64,000 bases of DNA from positions 62,001 to 126,000 of the forward strand of contig JACKLO010000008.1 of NCBI GenBank assembly GCA_024235915.1, read 5' to 3'. The notes under the pieces are model-generated. The model worked only from the letters and a program-made list of their open reading frames with translations, had not been told where the DNA came from and did no database searches. This document shows, piece by piece, positions 1 to 8,384 of this stretch. Each line of letters opens with the position of its first letter. Positions within the stretch are counted from its first letter, which is position 1. This DNA is from Burkholderiaceae bacterium (GTDB taxonomy: Bacteria > Pseudomonadota > Gammaproteobacteria > Burkholderiales > Burkholderiaceae_C). Position numbers and translations under genes: made by a program.

Positions 1-563
1 CCGCCGGCCAGGCCCGCCAGGGCGGCGACGCCGTGGCGCAGACGGTGCAGGCCATGAAGTCCATCGCCACCAAGATCTCCATCATCGACGACATCGCCTA
101 CCAGACCAACCTGCTGGCGCTCAACGCCGCCATCGAGGCCGCGCGTGCCGGCGAGCACGGCAAGGGCTTCGCCGTCGTGGCCGCCGAGGTGCGCAAGCTC
201 GCCGAGCGCAGCCAGGTCGCCGCGCAGGAGATCGGCGCCCTGGCCGGCAACTCCGTGGGCACGGCCGAGCAGGCCGGTGCGCTGCTGGGCCAGATGGTCC
301 CGGCCATCCAGAAGACCAGCGAACTCGTCCAGGAGATCGCCGCAGCCAGCGGCGAGCAGGCCGACGGCGTGCAGCAGATCACCGGCGCCATGAACCACCT
401 CAGCTCCGCCACCCAGCAGACCGCCAGCGCCAGCGAGGAACTGGCTGCGGCCGCGGACGAAATGACCCGTCAGGTCGAGCAGCTTCGCCAGCAACTGGCA
501 CGCTTCCGCCGCAGCGACCGTCGGCATGTCGATCTTCAGCCCGAGCTCGAGGCCCTGCGATGA
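1..563 (+). CDS. Methyl-accepting chemotaxis protein, C-terminal part (runs in from upstream)
   Basis: C-terminal signalling domain of a chemoreceptor; the reading frame is open from base 3 and the 5' end lies outside the window. The hairpin tip is canonical (IDDIAYQTNLLALNAAIEA, then AGEHGKGFAVVAAEVRKLAERS), so this receptor should form normal trimers and contact CheA/CheW. Behind it are the alanine/glutamine-rich helix of the methylation bundle and a short basic tail. Its TGA overlaps the cheR start (ATGA), so it is translationally coupled to the adaptation enzymes. The sensing domain is not visible and the ligand is unknown. Confidence 0.93.
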   Translation, partial: AGQARQGGDAVAQTVQAMKSIATKISIIDDIAYQTNLLALNAAIEAARAGEHGKGFAVVAAEVRKLAERSQVAAQEIGALAGNSVGTAEQAGALLGQMVPAIQKTSELVQEIAAASGEQADGVQQITGAMNHLSSATQQTASASEELAAAADEMTRQVEQLRQQLARFRRSDRRHVDLQPELEALR

Positions 564-1375
564 GCCCCCTGTCGCAGCGCGCGTTCGAGTCCGTGACCCG
601 TCTCTTCCGGCAGGTCAGCGGCATCCAGCTCACCGACGCCAAGCAGGCCCTGGTGGTGGGGCGCCTGCAGCGACTGGCCCAGGAAGCCGGCGATGCCAGC
701 ATCGAGGCCTATGTCGACCGCATGACGCGCCCCAACGCGCCGGCGGAGGAGATGACCCGGCTGATCGACCGGCTGACCACGAACGAGACCTACTTCTTCC
801 GCGAACCGCAGCACTTCAACGATCTGGCAGACCGGCTGCGTGCGCACGCCAGCCAGGGCCAGACGCGCGAGTTCCTGGTCTGGAGCGGTGCCAGTTCGTC
901 GGGCGAGGAGGCCTACAGCATCGCGATGCTGATGGCCGACGTGCTGGGCCTGCAGGCCCCATGGCGCGTGATCGGCACCGACCTGTCCACCGCGATGGTG
1001 GACGCGGCGCGGCGCGGCCTGTACCCGCTGGACCGCGCCCGCATGGTGCCGCGGGAGTACCTGAAGCAGTTCTGCCTGAAGGGCCAGGGTGCCCACGAGG
1101 GCAAGCTGCTGGTGGCCAAGAGCCTGCGCTCGCGCGTGCAGTTCGAGCCGGCCAACCTGATGCAGCCGCTGCCGGCGTCGTTGCCGAGCTTCGACGTGAT
1201 CTTCCTGCGCAACGTGCTGATCTACTTCGACACCGACGCCAAGGCCGCCATCGTTCGCCGCGTGATGGAGCGGCTGCGACCGGACGGCGTGCTCTACACC
1301 GGGCACGCCGAGTCGATCTCGAACCTGCAGCTCCCGCTGCGCACGGTGGCGACATCGGTCCACGTCCATGCCTGA
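560..1375 (+). CDS. cheR: CheR chemoreceptor glutamate methyltransferase
   Basis: 271 residues, the usual CheR length. Transfers methyl groups from S-adenosylmethionine to glutamates of the receptor bundle (adaptation). N-terminal helical CheR domain, then a Rossmann methyltransferase domain with NETYFFREPQHF, the SAM-binding stretch VWSGASSSGEEAYSIAM and the IFLRNVLIYFD motif near the end. Starts at the ATG overlapping the receptor stop and overlaps cheD by 8 nt, giving an mcp-cheR-cheD-cheB order. Confidence 0.96.
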   Translation: MSPLSQRAFESVTRLFRQVSGIQLTDAKQALVVGRLQRLAQEAGDASIEAYVDRMTRPNAPAEEMTRLIDRLTTNETYFFREPQHFNDLADRLRAHASQGQTREFLVWSGASSSGEEAYSIAMLMADVLGLQAPWRVIGTDLSTAMVDAARRGLYPLDRARMVPREYLKQFCLKGQGAHEGKLLVAKSLRSRVQFEPANLMQPLPASLPSFDVIFLRNVLIYFDTDAKAAIVRRVMERLRPDGVLYTGHAESISNLQLPLRTVATSVHVHA

Positions 1376-1997
1376 TCCCGGCACCCTGGCCGAACGCATG
1401 GCGCAGGCCCGCCAGCGGGTGGCTTCCGCGCGCCTGCAGCCCGCGCCTGGCACGCCCGCCAAGGCGGTCTACAGCCACTGGATCGTCGGCGGCAGTCCGG
1501 GTGAGCACCTTGTTCTGATGCCCGGCCAGATGCACTTCGGCACCCAGGTCGCCAGCCTGCGGACGCTGCTGGGCTCCTGCGTGGCGGTGACGCTGTGGCA
1601 TCCGCAACGGCGCATCGGCGGCATGTGTCACTACCTGCTGCCCAGCCGGCCGCGCACCGGGCAGGAACGCGACGGCCGCTACGGCGAGGAGGCCCTGGAA
1701 GCCATGGTCGAGCAGGTCCAGCGCATGGGCACAAACCCCGGCGACTACCACGCGCACCTGTACGGCGGCGCCGACACGATGCCCGAAGGCGCTGCGCTCA
1801 AGTTCAGTGTCGGCGAGCGCAACATCGAACAGGGCTGGGCCTTGATCGACCGCTACGGCTTCCAGCTCCAGGGGGTGGACGTCGGCGAGGACGTGCCGCG
1901 CACGGTGACGCTGCATCTGGGGTCCGGTGAGGTCGAGATGCGACGCGGTGTCGGCAAGGCGCCACCGCATCACCCGCTGCAACGCCAGGCACGCTGA
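1368..1997 (+). CDS. cheD: CheD chemoreceptor glutamine deamidase
   Basis: 209 residues. Deamidates receptor glutamines to glutamates. The catalytic pair is visible: the cysteine in LRTLLGSCVAVTLWHP and the histidine in GGMCHYLLPSRP. The C-terminal half has the family YGGADTMPEG and VGERNIE segments. About 50 N-terminal residues precede the core, longer than minimal CheD but common in beta-proteobacteria. The start overlaps the end of cheR, and cheB begins 6 nt after the stop. Confidence 0.95.
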   Translation: MPDPGTLAERMAQARQRVASARLQPAPGTPAKAVYSHWIVGGSPGEHLVLMPGQMHFGTQVASLRTLLGSCVAVTLWHPQRRIGGMCHYLLPSRPRTGQERDGRYGEEALEAMVEQVQRMGTNPGDYHAHLYGGADTMPEGAALKFSVGERNIEQGWALIDRYGFQLQGVDVGEDVPRTVTLHLGSGEVEMRRGVGKAPPHHPLQRQAR

Positions 1998-2003
1998 GGC
2001 GCC

Positions 2004-3101
2004 ATGACTGCCACACGCATCACCGCTGCCGTCGTCGACGACTCGGCCGTCGTTCGCAAGCACCTGTCCGACCTGCTCACCGCCGCCGGCATCGACGTGC
2101 TCTTCACGGCCGGCGACCCGCTCTTCGCCTGGCCCAAGCTGCAGGCGCGCTGGCCCGACGTGATCGTGCTCGACGTGGAGATGCCGCGCATGGACGGCAT
2201 CAGCTTCCTGCGCCAGATCATGTCGACCCGGCCAACCCCGGTGGTCATGTGTTCGACCCTGACCGCCGCCGGCGCCACGACCACGCTGCAGGCTCTGGCC
2301 GAGGGCGCCGTGGCCTTCGTCACCAAGCCCACGATCGGGCTGCGGGACTTCCTGGGCGACCCGGGCAACGGCCTGGTGGCCGCCGTGCGGGCTGCCGCAT
2401 CGGCCCGGATGTCGGCCGTCCGCCGCCCCGCCGCTGCCGCGCCGACGGGCACCCCATCGGTGCCCGTACCACCGCTGGCGCCGGTGGCCCACGCCCCGGT
2501 GCTGGGCCAGACCACCGAGCGGGTCATCGCCATCGGCGCCTCCACCGGCGGCGTGCAGGCCATCGAGCGCGTGCTCTGCGCCCTGCCACGGACGGCGCCG
2601 GGAACGTTGATCGTGCAGCACATGCCGGCGCAGTTCACCGCCGCCTTTGCCGACCGGCTCAACGCGCTGTGCGCCATGGAGGTGCGCGAAGCCGCGGACG
2701 GCGACCGGGTGATGGCGGGGCGCGTGCTCATCGCCCCGGGCGGCTGCCACATGCAGCTCAGGCGCAATGGTGCGCAGTACACCGTGTCGGTGCGCGAAGG
2801 TCCGCTGGTCAACCGTCACCGGCCGTCGGTGGACGTGCTGTTCCGCTCCGTGGCCCAGCAGGCCGGCCGCAACGCCGCCGGCGCGCTGCTGACCGGCATG
2901 GGCGACGACGGCGCACGTGGCCTGCTGGAGATGCGTCAGGCCGGCGCCGCCACGGCTGCCCAGGACGAGCAGAGCAGCGTCGTCTTCGGCATGCCCAGGG
3001 CAGCGATCCAGCTGGGCGCCGCGGCCACCACGCTGCCGCTGGAGCAGGTGGCCCAGTGGCTGGTCGGCGCGGTCGTCCAGGCCGAGGAGGCGAGGAACTG
3101 A
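2004..3101 (+). CDS. cheB: CheB receptor methylesterase/deamidase response regulator
   Basis: 365 residues. Receiver domain (about 1-120) with the phospho-acceptor Asp in VIVLDVEMPRMDG and the conserved Lys in FVTKPT, a proline/alanine-rich linker (about 135-165), then the methylesterase domain with catalytic Ser in IGASTGGVQAIE, His in QHMPAQFT and Asp in LLTGMGDDGARG. Phosphorylation by CheA would release the esterase to demethylate receptors. Last gene of the adaptation set; an 80-nt gap separates it from the next receptor. Confidence 0.97.
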   Translation: MTATRITAAVVDDSAVVRKHLSDLLTAAGIDVLFTAGDPLFAWPKLQARWPDVIVLDVEMPRMDGISFLRQIMSTRPTPVVMCSTLTAAGATTTLQALAEGAVAFVTKPTIGLRDFLGDPGNGLVAAVRAAASARMSAVRRPAAAAPTGTPSVPVPPLAPVAHAPVLGQTTERVIAIGASTGGVQAIERVLCALPRTAPGTLIVQHMPAQFTAAFADRLNALCAMEVREAADGDRVMAGRVLIAPGGCHMQLRRNGAQYTVSVREGPLVNRHRPSVDVLFRSVAQQAGRNAAGALLTGMGDDGARGLLEMRQAGAATAAQDEQSSVVFGMPRAAIQLGAAATTLPLEQVAQWLVGAVVQAEEARN

Positions 3102-3180
3102 CCGTGAAAACCGGATCAATTGCTCGCCCCGGGCACGGCCGGCTGCCGCACCATCGCCCCTTGCCGCCAGGACATCATCC

Positions 3181-5580
3181 ATGACCTCTGCCGACCCACC
3201 TCAGCCCACCCGGTGGGCCCGCGCGCTGCGCCCGGGCCTGAACCTGATGCTGCGCTGGCCGATGCAGCGCAAGCTGCTGGCCGTGTTCCTGGCCCTGGCC
3301 CTGCCCCTGGGCACCCTGATGGCGATCTCTCTGGGCGACGTGCTGACCGTCCGGCACCGGGCGCAGCAGGAACTGCTGGGCGCCGAGGTCAACGCGCTGA
3401 TCCAGCCCCTGATGGCCCTGGCCGGTGCCCACGAGGTGCTCAGCGTGCGGGTGCAGTTCAATGGCGATGCCATCGCCGCCAAGGAGCGCGAGGCCAGGCG
3501 CATCGCCTGGCAGGCAGCGCGCGAAGCCTTCGAGCAGCGCCTGGCCGCCGGCCTGCCCTACGACCTGGGCGACGCCTGGGCCGAAGTCAAGCGCGCTTCG
3601 GAGCCCCTGATGCGCGGCACGCTGACCCTGACCGTGGAGGCCTCCGACACCGCACACCGGCGCCTGACGCAACGGCTGCTCGAACTGGCCCATCTGAACG
3701 CCGAGCATTCGGGCCTCATCCTGGAGCCGGAGGCGGCGGCCTATCAGATGGTGGACCTCGTCCTCAACCGCCTGCCCGAGGCCCTGGAGGCCACCAGCCA
3801 TGCCGCATCCTTCGGCAGCCACTTCGTGCAGCTGGACGGCCCGGACCCGGGCGAGCGAGGCGAACTGCGCCGGCAGGCCGAGGCCGTGCGCGCACAGCGT
3901 GACGACGTGCTGCGCACGATGGCAGCCCTGGCGCGGGCCGGGGCCCAGGCCCCGGGTTCGTGGAGCGGCGCCGAGCAGCGCCTGACCGCTTTCGCCACCT
4001 TGCTGGAGCAGACCGCCAACCTGCAGGACCGGCCCAGCGGCCAGGCCTTGTACGCCGACGCCGACGAACTGGCCACGCACCTGGCCGTGGTGCATTCCGA
4101 CGTGGGCAGCCATCTCACCCGCCGGCTCGAGGACCGGGTCGGCGCGCTCGGCCGACAGGCGGCGCTGCGAGTCGGCATCTTCGCCATCACCCTGGTGGTG
4201 GCGGGCTACCTGGCCACCTGCCTGGCCCTGAGTTTCCGCGGTGCGCTGCGCGCGCTGCGTCGCAGCGTGCAGGCGCTGGCCGACGGTGACCTGGCGCACC
4301 GAACCGCCGTGCGGGGGCGAGACGAGGTGGCCGAGATCGGTGCCATGCTGGAGGCGATGAGCGGGCAGCTGTCGGGGCTCGTGGCCGAGATCCGCAACAG
4401 CGCGTCGCTGGTCGACCAGACGGGACAGCATGTCAGCGACGGCAGCGCCCGGCTGGCCGAACGCACCGACCAGCAGGCCAGCAGTCTGCGAAGCTCGGTC
4501 AGTGCCATCACGCAGCTGTCCTCGGCGATGACGCACAACGCCGACGAGGCCCGGAACCTGGACGACGTGGCCCAGCGCCTGGCCCGCCAGGCCCAGGAGG
4601 GTCACGCCGCCATGCAGGACACGGTGCAGGCGATGGCACAGATGCGCACGGCCAGCGAGCGGGTGTCCGAGGTCGTCGGGGTCATCGACGACGTGGCCTT
4701 CCAGACCGGCATGCTCGCGCTCAACGCGTCGATCGAAGCCGCCCGTGCCGGCGAAGCCGGCCGGCGCTTTGCGGTGGTCGCCGGCGACGTCCGGGAACTG
4801 GCGCAGCGATGCGCCGCGGCGGCCGAGGAGATCCGGACCCTGATCGGCGACGCCACGGTGCAGGTCAACGTGTCATCGGAGAAGCTGGGCAACGTCAGCA
4901 GCGCACTGGACGTCATCGTCGGCGGCGTGACCACGGTCTCCGAGACGCTGCGCGGCATCGCCGAATCCAGCCAGCAGCAGAGCGTGGGGCTGCAGGAGAT
5001 CACGGCCTCGGTCGGCAGCCTCGACGAGATCACGCGCGAGAACGCGGCGCTGGTGGAACAGTCGTCCACCGCGTCGCATGCGCTGGTCAGCCGAGCCGGC
5101 AAGCTGCGCGAGGCGGTGGTCACGATGCGCCTGCGCCAAGGCTCGACCGACGAGGCCATGGCGCTGGTTCAGCGCGCCGCAGAGCACATGGCGCAGGTGG
5201 GCCGGGAACAGGCGATGCAGGATCTGCACGACCCGACCGGACCGTTCATCGACCGCGACATGTACATCTTCGGCTTCGACCGCAGTGGTCTGTACGTGAT
5301 CCAGGGCAGCAAGCCGGGGATGGTGGGACAGAGCTACACCAGCACGCCGGGTCTGGACCCGGCCTTCATCGACCGCATCTGGGCTGCTGCCGAGGCCGGC
5401 GGGGGATGGGTGGAGTACGAGGTCAGCAACCCGCTGACCGGTGCCGTGACGCCCAAGGAGTCCTACGTGCTGCGCATCGACGACAACCTGGCCATCGGAT
5501 GCGGCGTGTACCGCCGCGCGGCTGCGTCCGCGGCATCGCCTCGGGCTGTGGCGTGGTCGCGCAGCCGGGAAACGGCCTGA
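3181..5580 (+). CDS. Methyl-accepting chemotaxis protein with C-terminal Cache-like domain
   Basis: 799 residues from the ATG at 3181. First membrane helix about 25-45, periplasmic helical sensor about 50-320, second helix about 325-350, HAMP, then the signalling bundle with its tip near residues 500-555. The tip deviates from consensus: QTG replaces QTN, GRRF replaces GRGF, and RCAAAAEEI follows. After the bundle comes a roughly 100-residue globular part (about 677-775: FIDRDMYIFGFDRSGLYVIQ, later WVEYEV and LRIDDNLAIGCGVYR) that resembles a single-Cache domain on the cytoplasmic side. It lies downstream of cheB and may belong to the same transcript. The family is certain; the C-terminal domain call is from pattern only. 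Confidence 0.9.
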   Translation: MTSADPPQPTRWARALRPGLNLMLRWPMQRKLLAVFLALALPLGTLMAISLGDVLTVRHRAQQELLGAEVNALIQPLMALAGAHEVLSVRVQFNGDAIAAKEREARRIAWQAAREAFEQRLAAGLPYDLGDAWAEVKRASEPLMRGTLTLTVEASDTAHRRLTQRLLELAHLNAEHSGLILEPEAAAYQMVDLVLNRLPEALEATSHAASFGSHFVQLDGPDPGERGELRRQAEAVRAQRDDVLRTMAALARAGAQAPGSWSGAEQRLTAFATLLEQTANLQDRPSGQALYADADELATHLAVVHSDVGSHLTRRLEDRVGALGRQAALRVGIFAITLVVAGYLATCLALSFRGALRALRRSVQALADGDLAHRTAVRGRDEVAEIGAMLEAMSGQLSGLVAEIRNSASLVDQTGQHVSDGSARLAERTDQQASSLRSSVSAITQLSSAMTHNADEARNLDDVAQRLARQAQEGHAAMQDTVQAMAQMRTASERVSEVVGVIDDVAFQTGMLALNASIEAARAGEAGRRFAVVAGDVRELAQRCAAAAEEIRTLIGDATVQVNVSSEKLGNVSSALDVIVGGVTTVSETLRGIAESSQQQSVGLQEITASVGSLDEITRENAALVEQSSTASHALVSRAGKLREAVVTMRLRQGSTDEAMALVQRAAEHMAQVGREQAMQDLHDPTGPFIDRDMYIFGFDRSGLYVIQGSKPGMVGQSYTSTPGLDPAFIDRIWAAAEAGGGWVEYEVSNPLTGAVTPKESYVLRIDDNLAIGCGVYRRAAASAASPRAVAWSRSRETA

Positions 5581-5617
5581 GGGCCCGGCGAGCGGTCACC
5601 GGCGCGCCGGCGGCGCG

Positions 5618-6277
5618 TCACACGTCGCGGCGGCTGCGCCGGCCGTAGTGCCGGAACTTCTCGATGACGCGGGCCATTTCGTCGGCCGCCAGCCGCGCCG
5701 GCTCGCCGGCCGGCAGGGCCAGCAGGTAGGTCTGGCACAGGCTCTCCACCTCGACCATCACCTTCATCGCCTGCGCCATGGTGGCGCCACAGGTGACGAG
5801 TCCGTGGTGCGCCAGCAGACAGGCGTCCCGCTGCGCGAGGGCCCGCGCGACCCCATCGGACAAGGCCTCGCTGCCAAAGGTGCTGTACGGCACAAGCGGC
5901 ACGTCGTTACCACCCGCCACGGCCACCATGTAGTGGAAAGGCGGCAGCGGCCGGTCCAGGCAGGCCAGCGCCGTGGCGTGCACGGCATGCGTGTGCAGCA
6001 CGGCCTGGACGTCTGGCCGCGCCCGGTAGGCGGCACGGTGGAACTGCCATTCGGACGACGGCTGCCAGCGTCCGCTGACGGTGCCGTCGTCCGCCACGTG
6101 CACGAGGTCGTCGACCGTCAGTTCCGCCCCCATGCCGGTGGGCGTGATCAGCATGCCGCCTTGCCCGTCGCGGTCCCAGCGGTGGCTGACATTGCCGGTG
6201 CTGCCGCGGTTGAGGCCCAGGGCATCGAGCCGCTGCACGGCCTGGACGACAGCGGCGCGCGCATCGGCTTCGGTCAT
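5618..6277 (-). CDS. Class II aldolase, probable 5-methylthioribulose-1-phosphate aldolase (Ald2-like)
   Basis: 219 residues of the zinc-dependent class II aldolase/adducin fold. Visible motifs: NRGSTGNVSHR (phosphate binding), TPTGM, the SSEWQFHRAAYRARPD segment with the catalytic Glu, the zinc ligands HTHAVH and the later HHG. The PSSEW segment matches fuculose-1-phosphate aldolase rather than the PSAET-type segment of MtnB dehydratase. Its ATG overlaps the stop of mtnA (ATGA), so it very likely acts on the MtnA product, 5-methylthioribulose-1-phosphate, releasing DHAP and 2-methylthioacetaldehyde. MtnB remains the alternative; the class is certain, the exact substrate inferred. Confidence 0.75.
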   Translation of the reverse strand: MTEADARAAVVQAVQRLDALGLNRGSTGNVSHRWDRDGQGGMLITPTGMGAELTVDDLVHVADDGTVSGRWQPSSEWQFHRAAYRARPDVQAVLHTHAVHATALACLDRPLPPFHYMVAVAGGNDVPLVPYSTFGSEALSDGVARALAQRDACLLAHHGLVTCGATMAQAMKVMVEVESLCQTYLLALPAGEPARLAADEMARVIEKFRHYGRRSRRDV

Positions 6278-7353
6278 GCCGCGATCGCGCGCAGTGCGCG
6301 CTCCTCGGTGGGCACCACGCCTCGCTCGGTGATCAGCCCAGTCACCAGCCGCGCCGGCGTCACGTCGAAGGCCGGGTTGGCCGCCGCGCTGCCATCAGGC
6401 AGCAGTTGCACCTCCACCAGCCGCCCCTGCGCATCGCGCCCGGTCAGGTGGCTGACCTCGCGCGCGCTGCGCTCCTCGATGGGGATGTCCACCAGCCCAT
6501 CGTCGAGGGACAGGTCCAGCGTGGACAACGGCATCGCAGCATAGAACGGCACGCCGTTGTCGCGCGCGGCCAGCGCCTTGAGGTAGGTACCGATCTTGTT
6601 GCAGACGTCGCCGCGGGCGGTGACGCGGTCGCAGCCGACGATGACCAGGTCCACCCGGCCCTGCTGCATCAGGTGGCCGCCGGCGTTGTCGGCGATCACG
6701 GTGTGCGCCACGCCCTGCTGCCCCAGCTCCCACGCCGTGAGGCTGGCGCCCTGGTTGCGCGGGCGGGTCTCGTCCACCCACACGTGCACGTCCAGCCCCA
6801 CCGCCTGCGCCTGATAGATCGGGCTGAGCGCCGTGCCCCAGTCCACGGTGGCCAGCCAGCCGGCGTTGCAGTGCGTGAGCACGTCGACGCGGCCACCCCG
6901 GCGGGCGGCGACGTCCTGCAGCAGCGGCAGGCCGTGGCGCCCGATGGCCTCGTTGACCGCCACGTCCTCGTCGGCCAGTTCGCCGGCCAGCGCCCAGGCC
7001 TTCGCGGGCCGTTCCGCTGGCGGCAAGGGCAGCAAAGCGCGCTGCAGGCGTCTCACGGCCCAGGCCAGGTTGACGGCCGTCGGCCGTGCCGCCACCAGGG
7101 TCTCGACCGCCGCGGTCAGCGCGGCGTCGGAGGCATCGCGCTGCATCTGCAGCGCCAGACCATAGGCGGCCGACACACCGATCAACGGCGCCCCACGCAC
7201 CCACATGTCGCGGATGGCGGCGACCACGCTGGCCAGGTCGCCGAGGCTGACGATGTCCAGGCGGTGCGGCAGCCAGCGCTGGTCGATCACCTGCACGGCA
7301 CGGCCCGATTCGGCGGGCCAGATGGTGCGCCGTGGTTGACCGTCGACCTTCAT
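6274..7353 (-). CDS. mtnA: S-methyl-5-thioribose-1-phosphate isomerase MtnA
   Basis: 359 residues from the ATG at 7353, the usual MtnA length. Isomerises methylthioribose-1-phosphate (from MTA, the by-product of polyamine synthesis) to the ribulose form. It has the RGAPLIGVSAAYGLAL segment, the catalytic cysteine in LTHCNAGWLATVDWGTALSP and the catalytic aspartate in IVGCDRVTARGDVCNKIGTY. The start is fixed by an ATGA overlap with the dusA stop, and its own stop overlaps the aldolase start. No mtnC, mtnD, mtnK or mtnP is nearby, so methionine regeneration by the classical route is not encoded here. Confidence 0.95.
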   Translation of the reverse strand: MKVDGQPRRTIWPAESGRAVQVIDQRWLPHRLDIVSLGDLASVVAAIRDMWVRGAPLIGVSAAYGLALQMQRDASDAALTAAVETLVAARPTAVNLAWAVRRLQRALLPLPPAERPAKAWALAGELADEDVAVNEAIGRHGLPLLQDVAARRGGRVDVLTHCNAGWLATVDWGTALSPIYQAQAVGLDVHVWVDETRPRNQGASLTAWELGQQGVAHTVIADNAGGHLMQQGRVDLVIVGCDRVTARGDVCNKIGTYLKALAARDNGVPFYAAMPLSTLDLSLDDGLVDIPIEERSAREVSHLTGRDAQGRLVEVQLLPDGSAAANPAFDVTPARLVTGLITERGVVPTEERALRAIAA

Positions 7354-8372
7354 GGGGTGGCCTCCATCGTGAGCGTGGGCCGCGCCGCGCGGCGGGCCTC
7401 GTCCGCCAGGCGGGCCACGGTGGCCGGGGATTCGGCCTTCAGCCGGTGGTCGGACCACACCTGGCGCCAGCGCCGCGCCCCCGGCTCGCCGTTCCACAGG
7501 CCCAGCATGTGCCGCGCCACGTGCGCCCAGGGCACGCCTGCGGCCTGCTGCGCCTCCATGTAGCGCACCATCTGCGCCTCGACGGCCTCGCGCTCGGGCA
7601 CGGGGTGGGCATCGCCGAAGAAGCGCGCGTCCCAGGACGCCAGGCCCCAGGGGTGGTGGTAGGCGTCGCGGCCGATCATGGCGCCGTCGACGTGCGGCAG
7701 CTGCGCGTCGATGGCGTCCAGGCCCACCAGGCCGCCGTTGATGACGATGGTGAGCAGCGGGAAATCGCGCTTGAGCCGGTGCACCACCTCGTAGCGCAGC
7801 GGCGGGATCTCGCGGTTCTCCTTCGGGCTCAGCCCCTGCAGCCAGGCGTTGCGGGCATGCACGATGAAGACCTCGCAGCCGGCCTCGGCCACGGTGCCGA
7901 CGAAGTCGCGCACGAAGTCGTAGCTTTCGGTGCGGTCCACGCCGATGCGGTGCTTCACGGTCACCGGGATGTCCACCGCGTCGCGCATGGCCTTGACGCC
8001 GTCGGCCACGGTGCGCGGCTCGTTCATCAGGCAGGCCCCGAAGGCGCCCTTCTGCACCCGTTCGCTGGGGCAGCCGCAGTTGAGGTTGATCTCGTCGTAG
8101 CCCCACTGCGCACCCAGGCGGGCGGCCAGCGCCAGTTCGTCGGGTTCGCTGCCACCGAGCTGCAGCGCCACCGGCTGTTCGCCGTCGTGGTCGAAGTCCA
8201 GGTGCTTGGGCACGTCGCCATGGCGCAGCGCGCCGCTGGTGATCATCACCGTGTACAGCCGCGCGTGGCGCGTGAGCAGGCGGTGGAAATGGCGGCAGTG
8301 GCGGTCCGTCCACTCCATCATCGGGGCGACGGACAGGCGCCAGGGGCTGTGGGCGTGGGGCGAGGGAGTCAC
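7350..8372 (-). CDS. dusA: tRNA-dihydrouridine synthase DusA
   Basis: 340 residues; FMN/NADPH-dependent reduction of uridine 20/20a in the tRNA D-loop. N-terminal TIM barrel opens with LSVAPMMEWTDRHCR. The catalytic cysteine is in NLNCGCPSERVQKGAFGACL and the FMN phosphate site in the IVINGG region; the C-terminal helical domain completes the usual length. The proton-donor motif, the MMEWTD opening and the HRIG segment point to DusA rather than DusB or DusC. It heads a three-gene coupled unit with mtnA and the aldolase although the functions are unrelated. Confidence 0.95.
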   Translation of the reverse strand: MTPSPHAHSPWRLSVAPMMEWTDRHCRHFHRLLTRHARLYTVMITSGALRHGDVPKHLDFDHDGEQPVALQLGGSEPDELALAARLGAQWGYDEINLNCGCPSERVQKGAFGACLMNEPRTVADGVKAMRDAVDIPVTVKHRIGVDRTESYDFVRDFVGTVAEAGCEVFIVHARNAWLQGLSPKENREIPPLRYEVVHRLKRDFPLLTIVINGGLVGLDAIDAQLPHVDGAMIGRDAYHHPWGLASWDARFFGDAHPVPEREAVEAQMVRYMEAQQAAGVPWAHVARHMLGLWNGEPGARRWRQVWSDHRLKAESPATVARLADEARRAARPTLTMEATP

Positions 8373-8384
8373 CCCCGCATTGTC

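Noticed and set aside
816..3182. Very long open frames antisense to cheR-cheB, the second MCP and infB
   Set aside because: They are low in hydrophobic pattern, rich in Arg/His/Gly/Ala and follow from third-position GC in the real genes on the other strand; no family resemblance.
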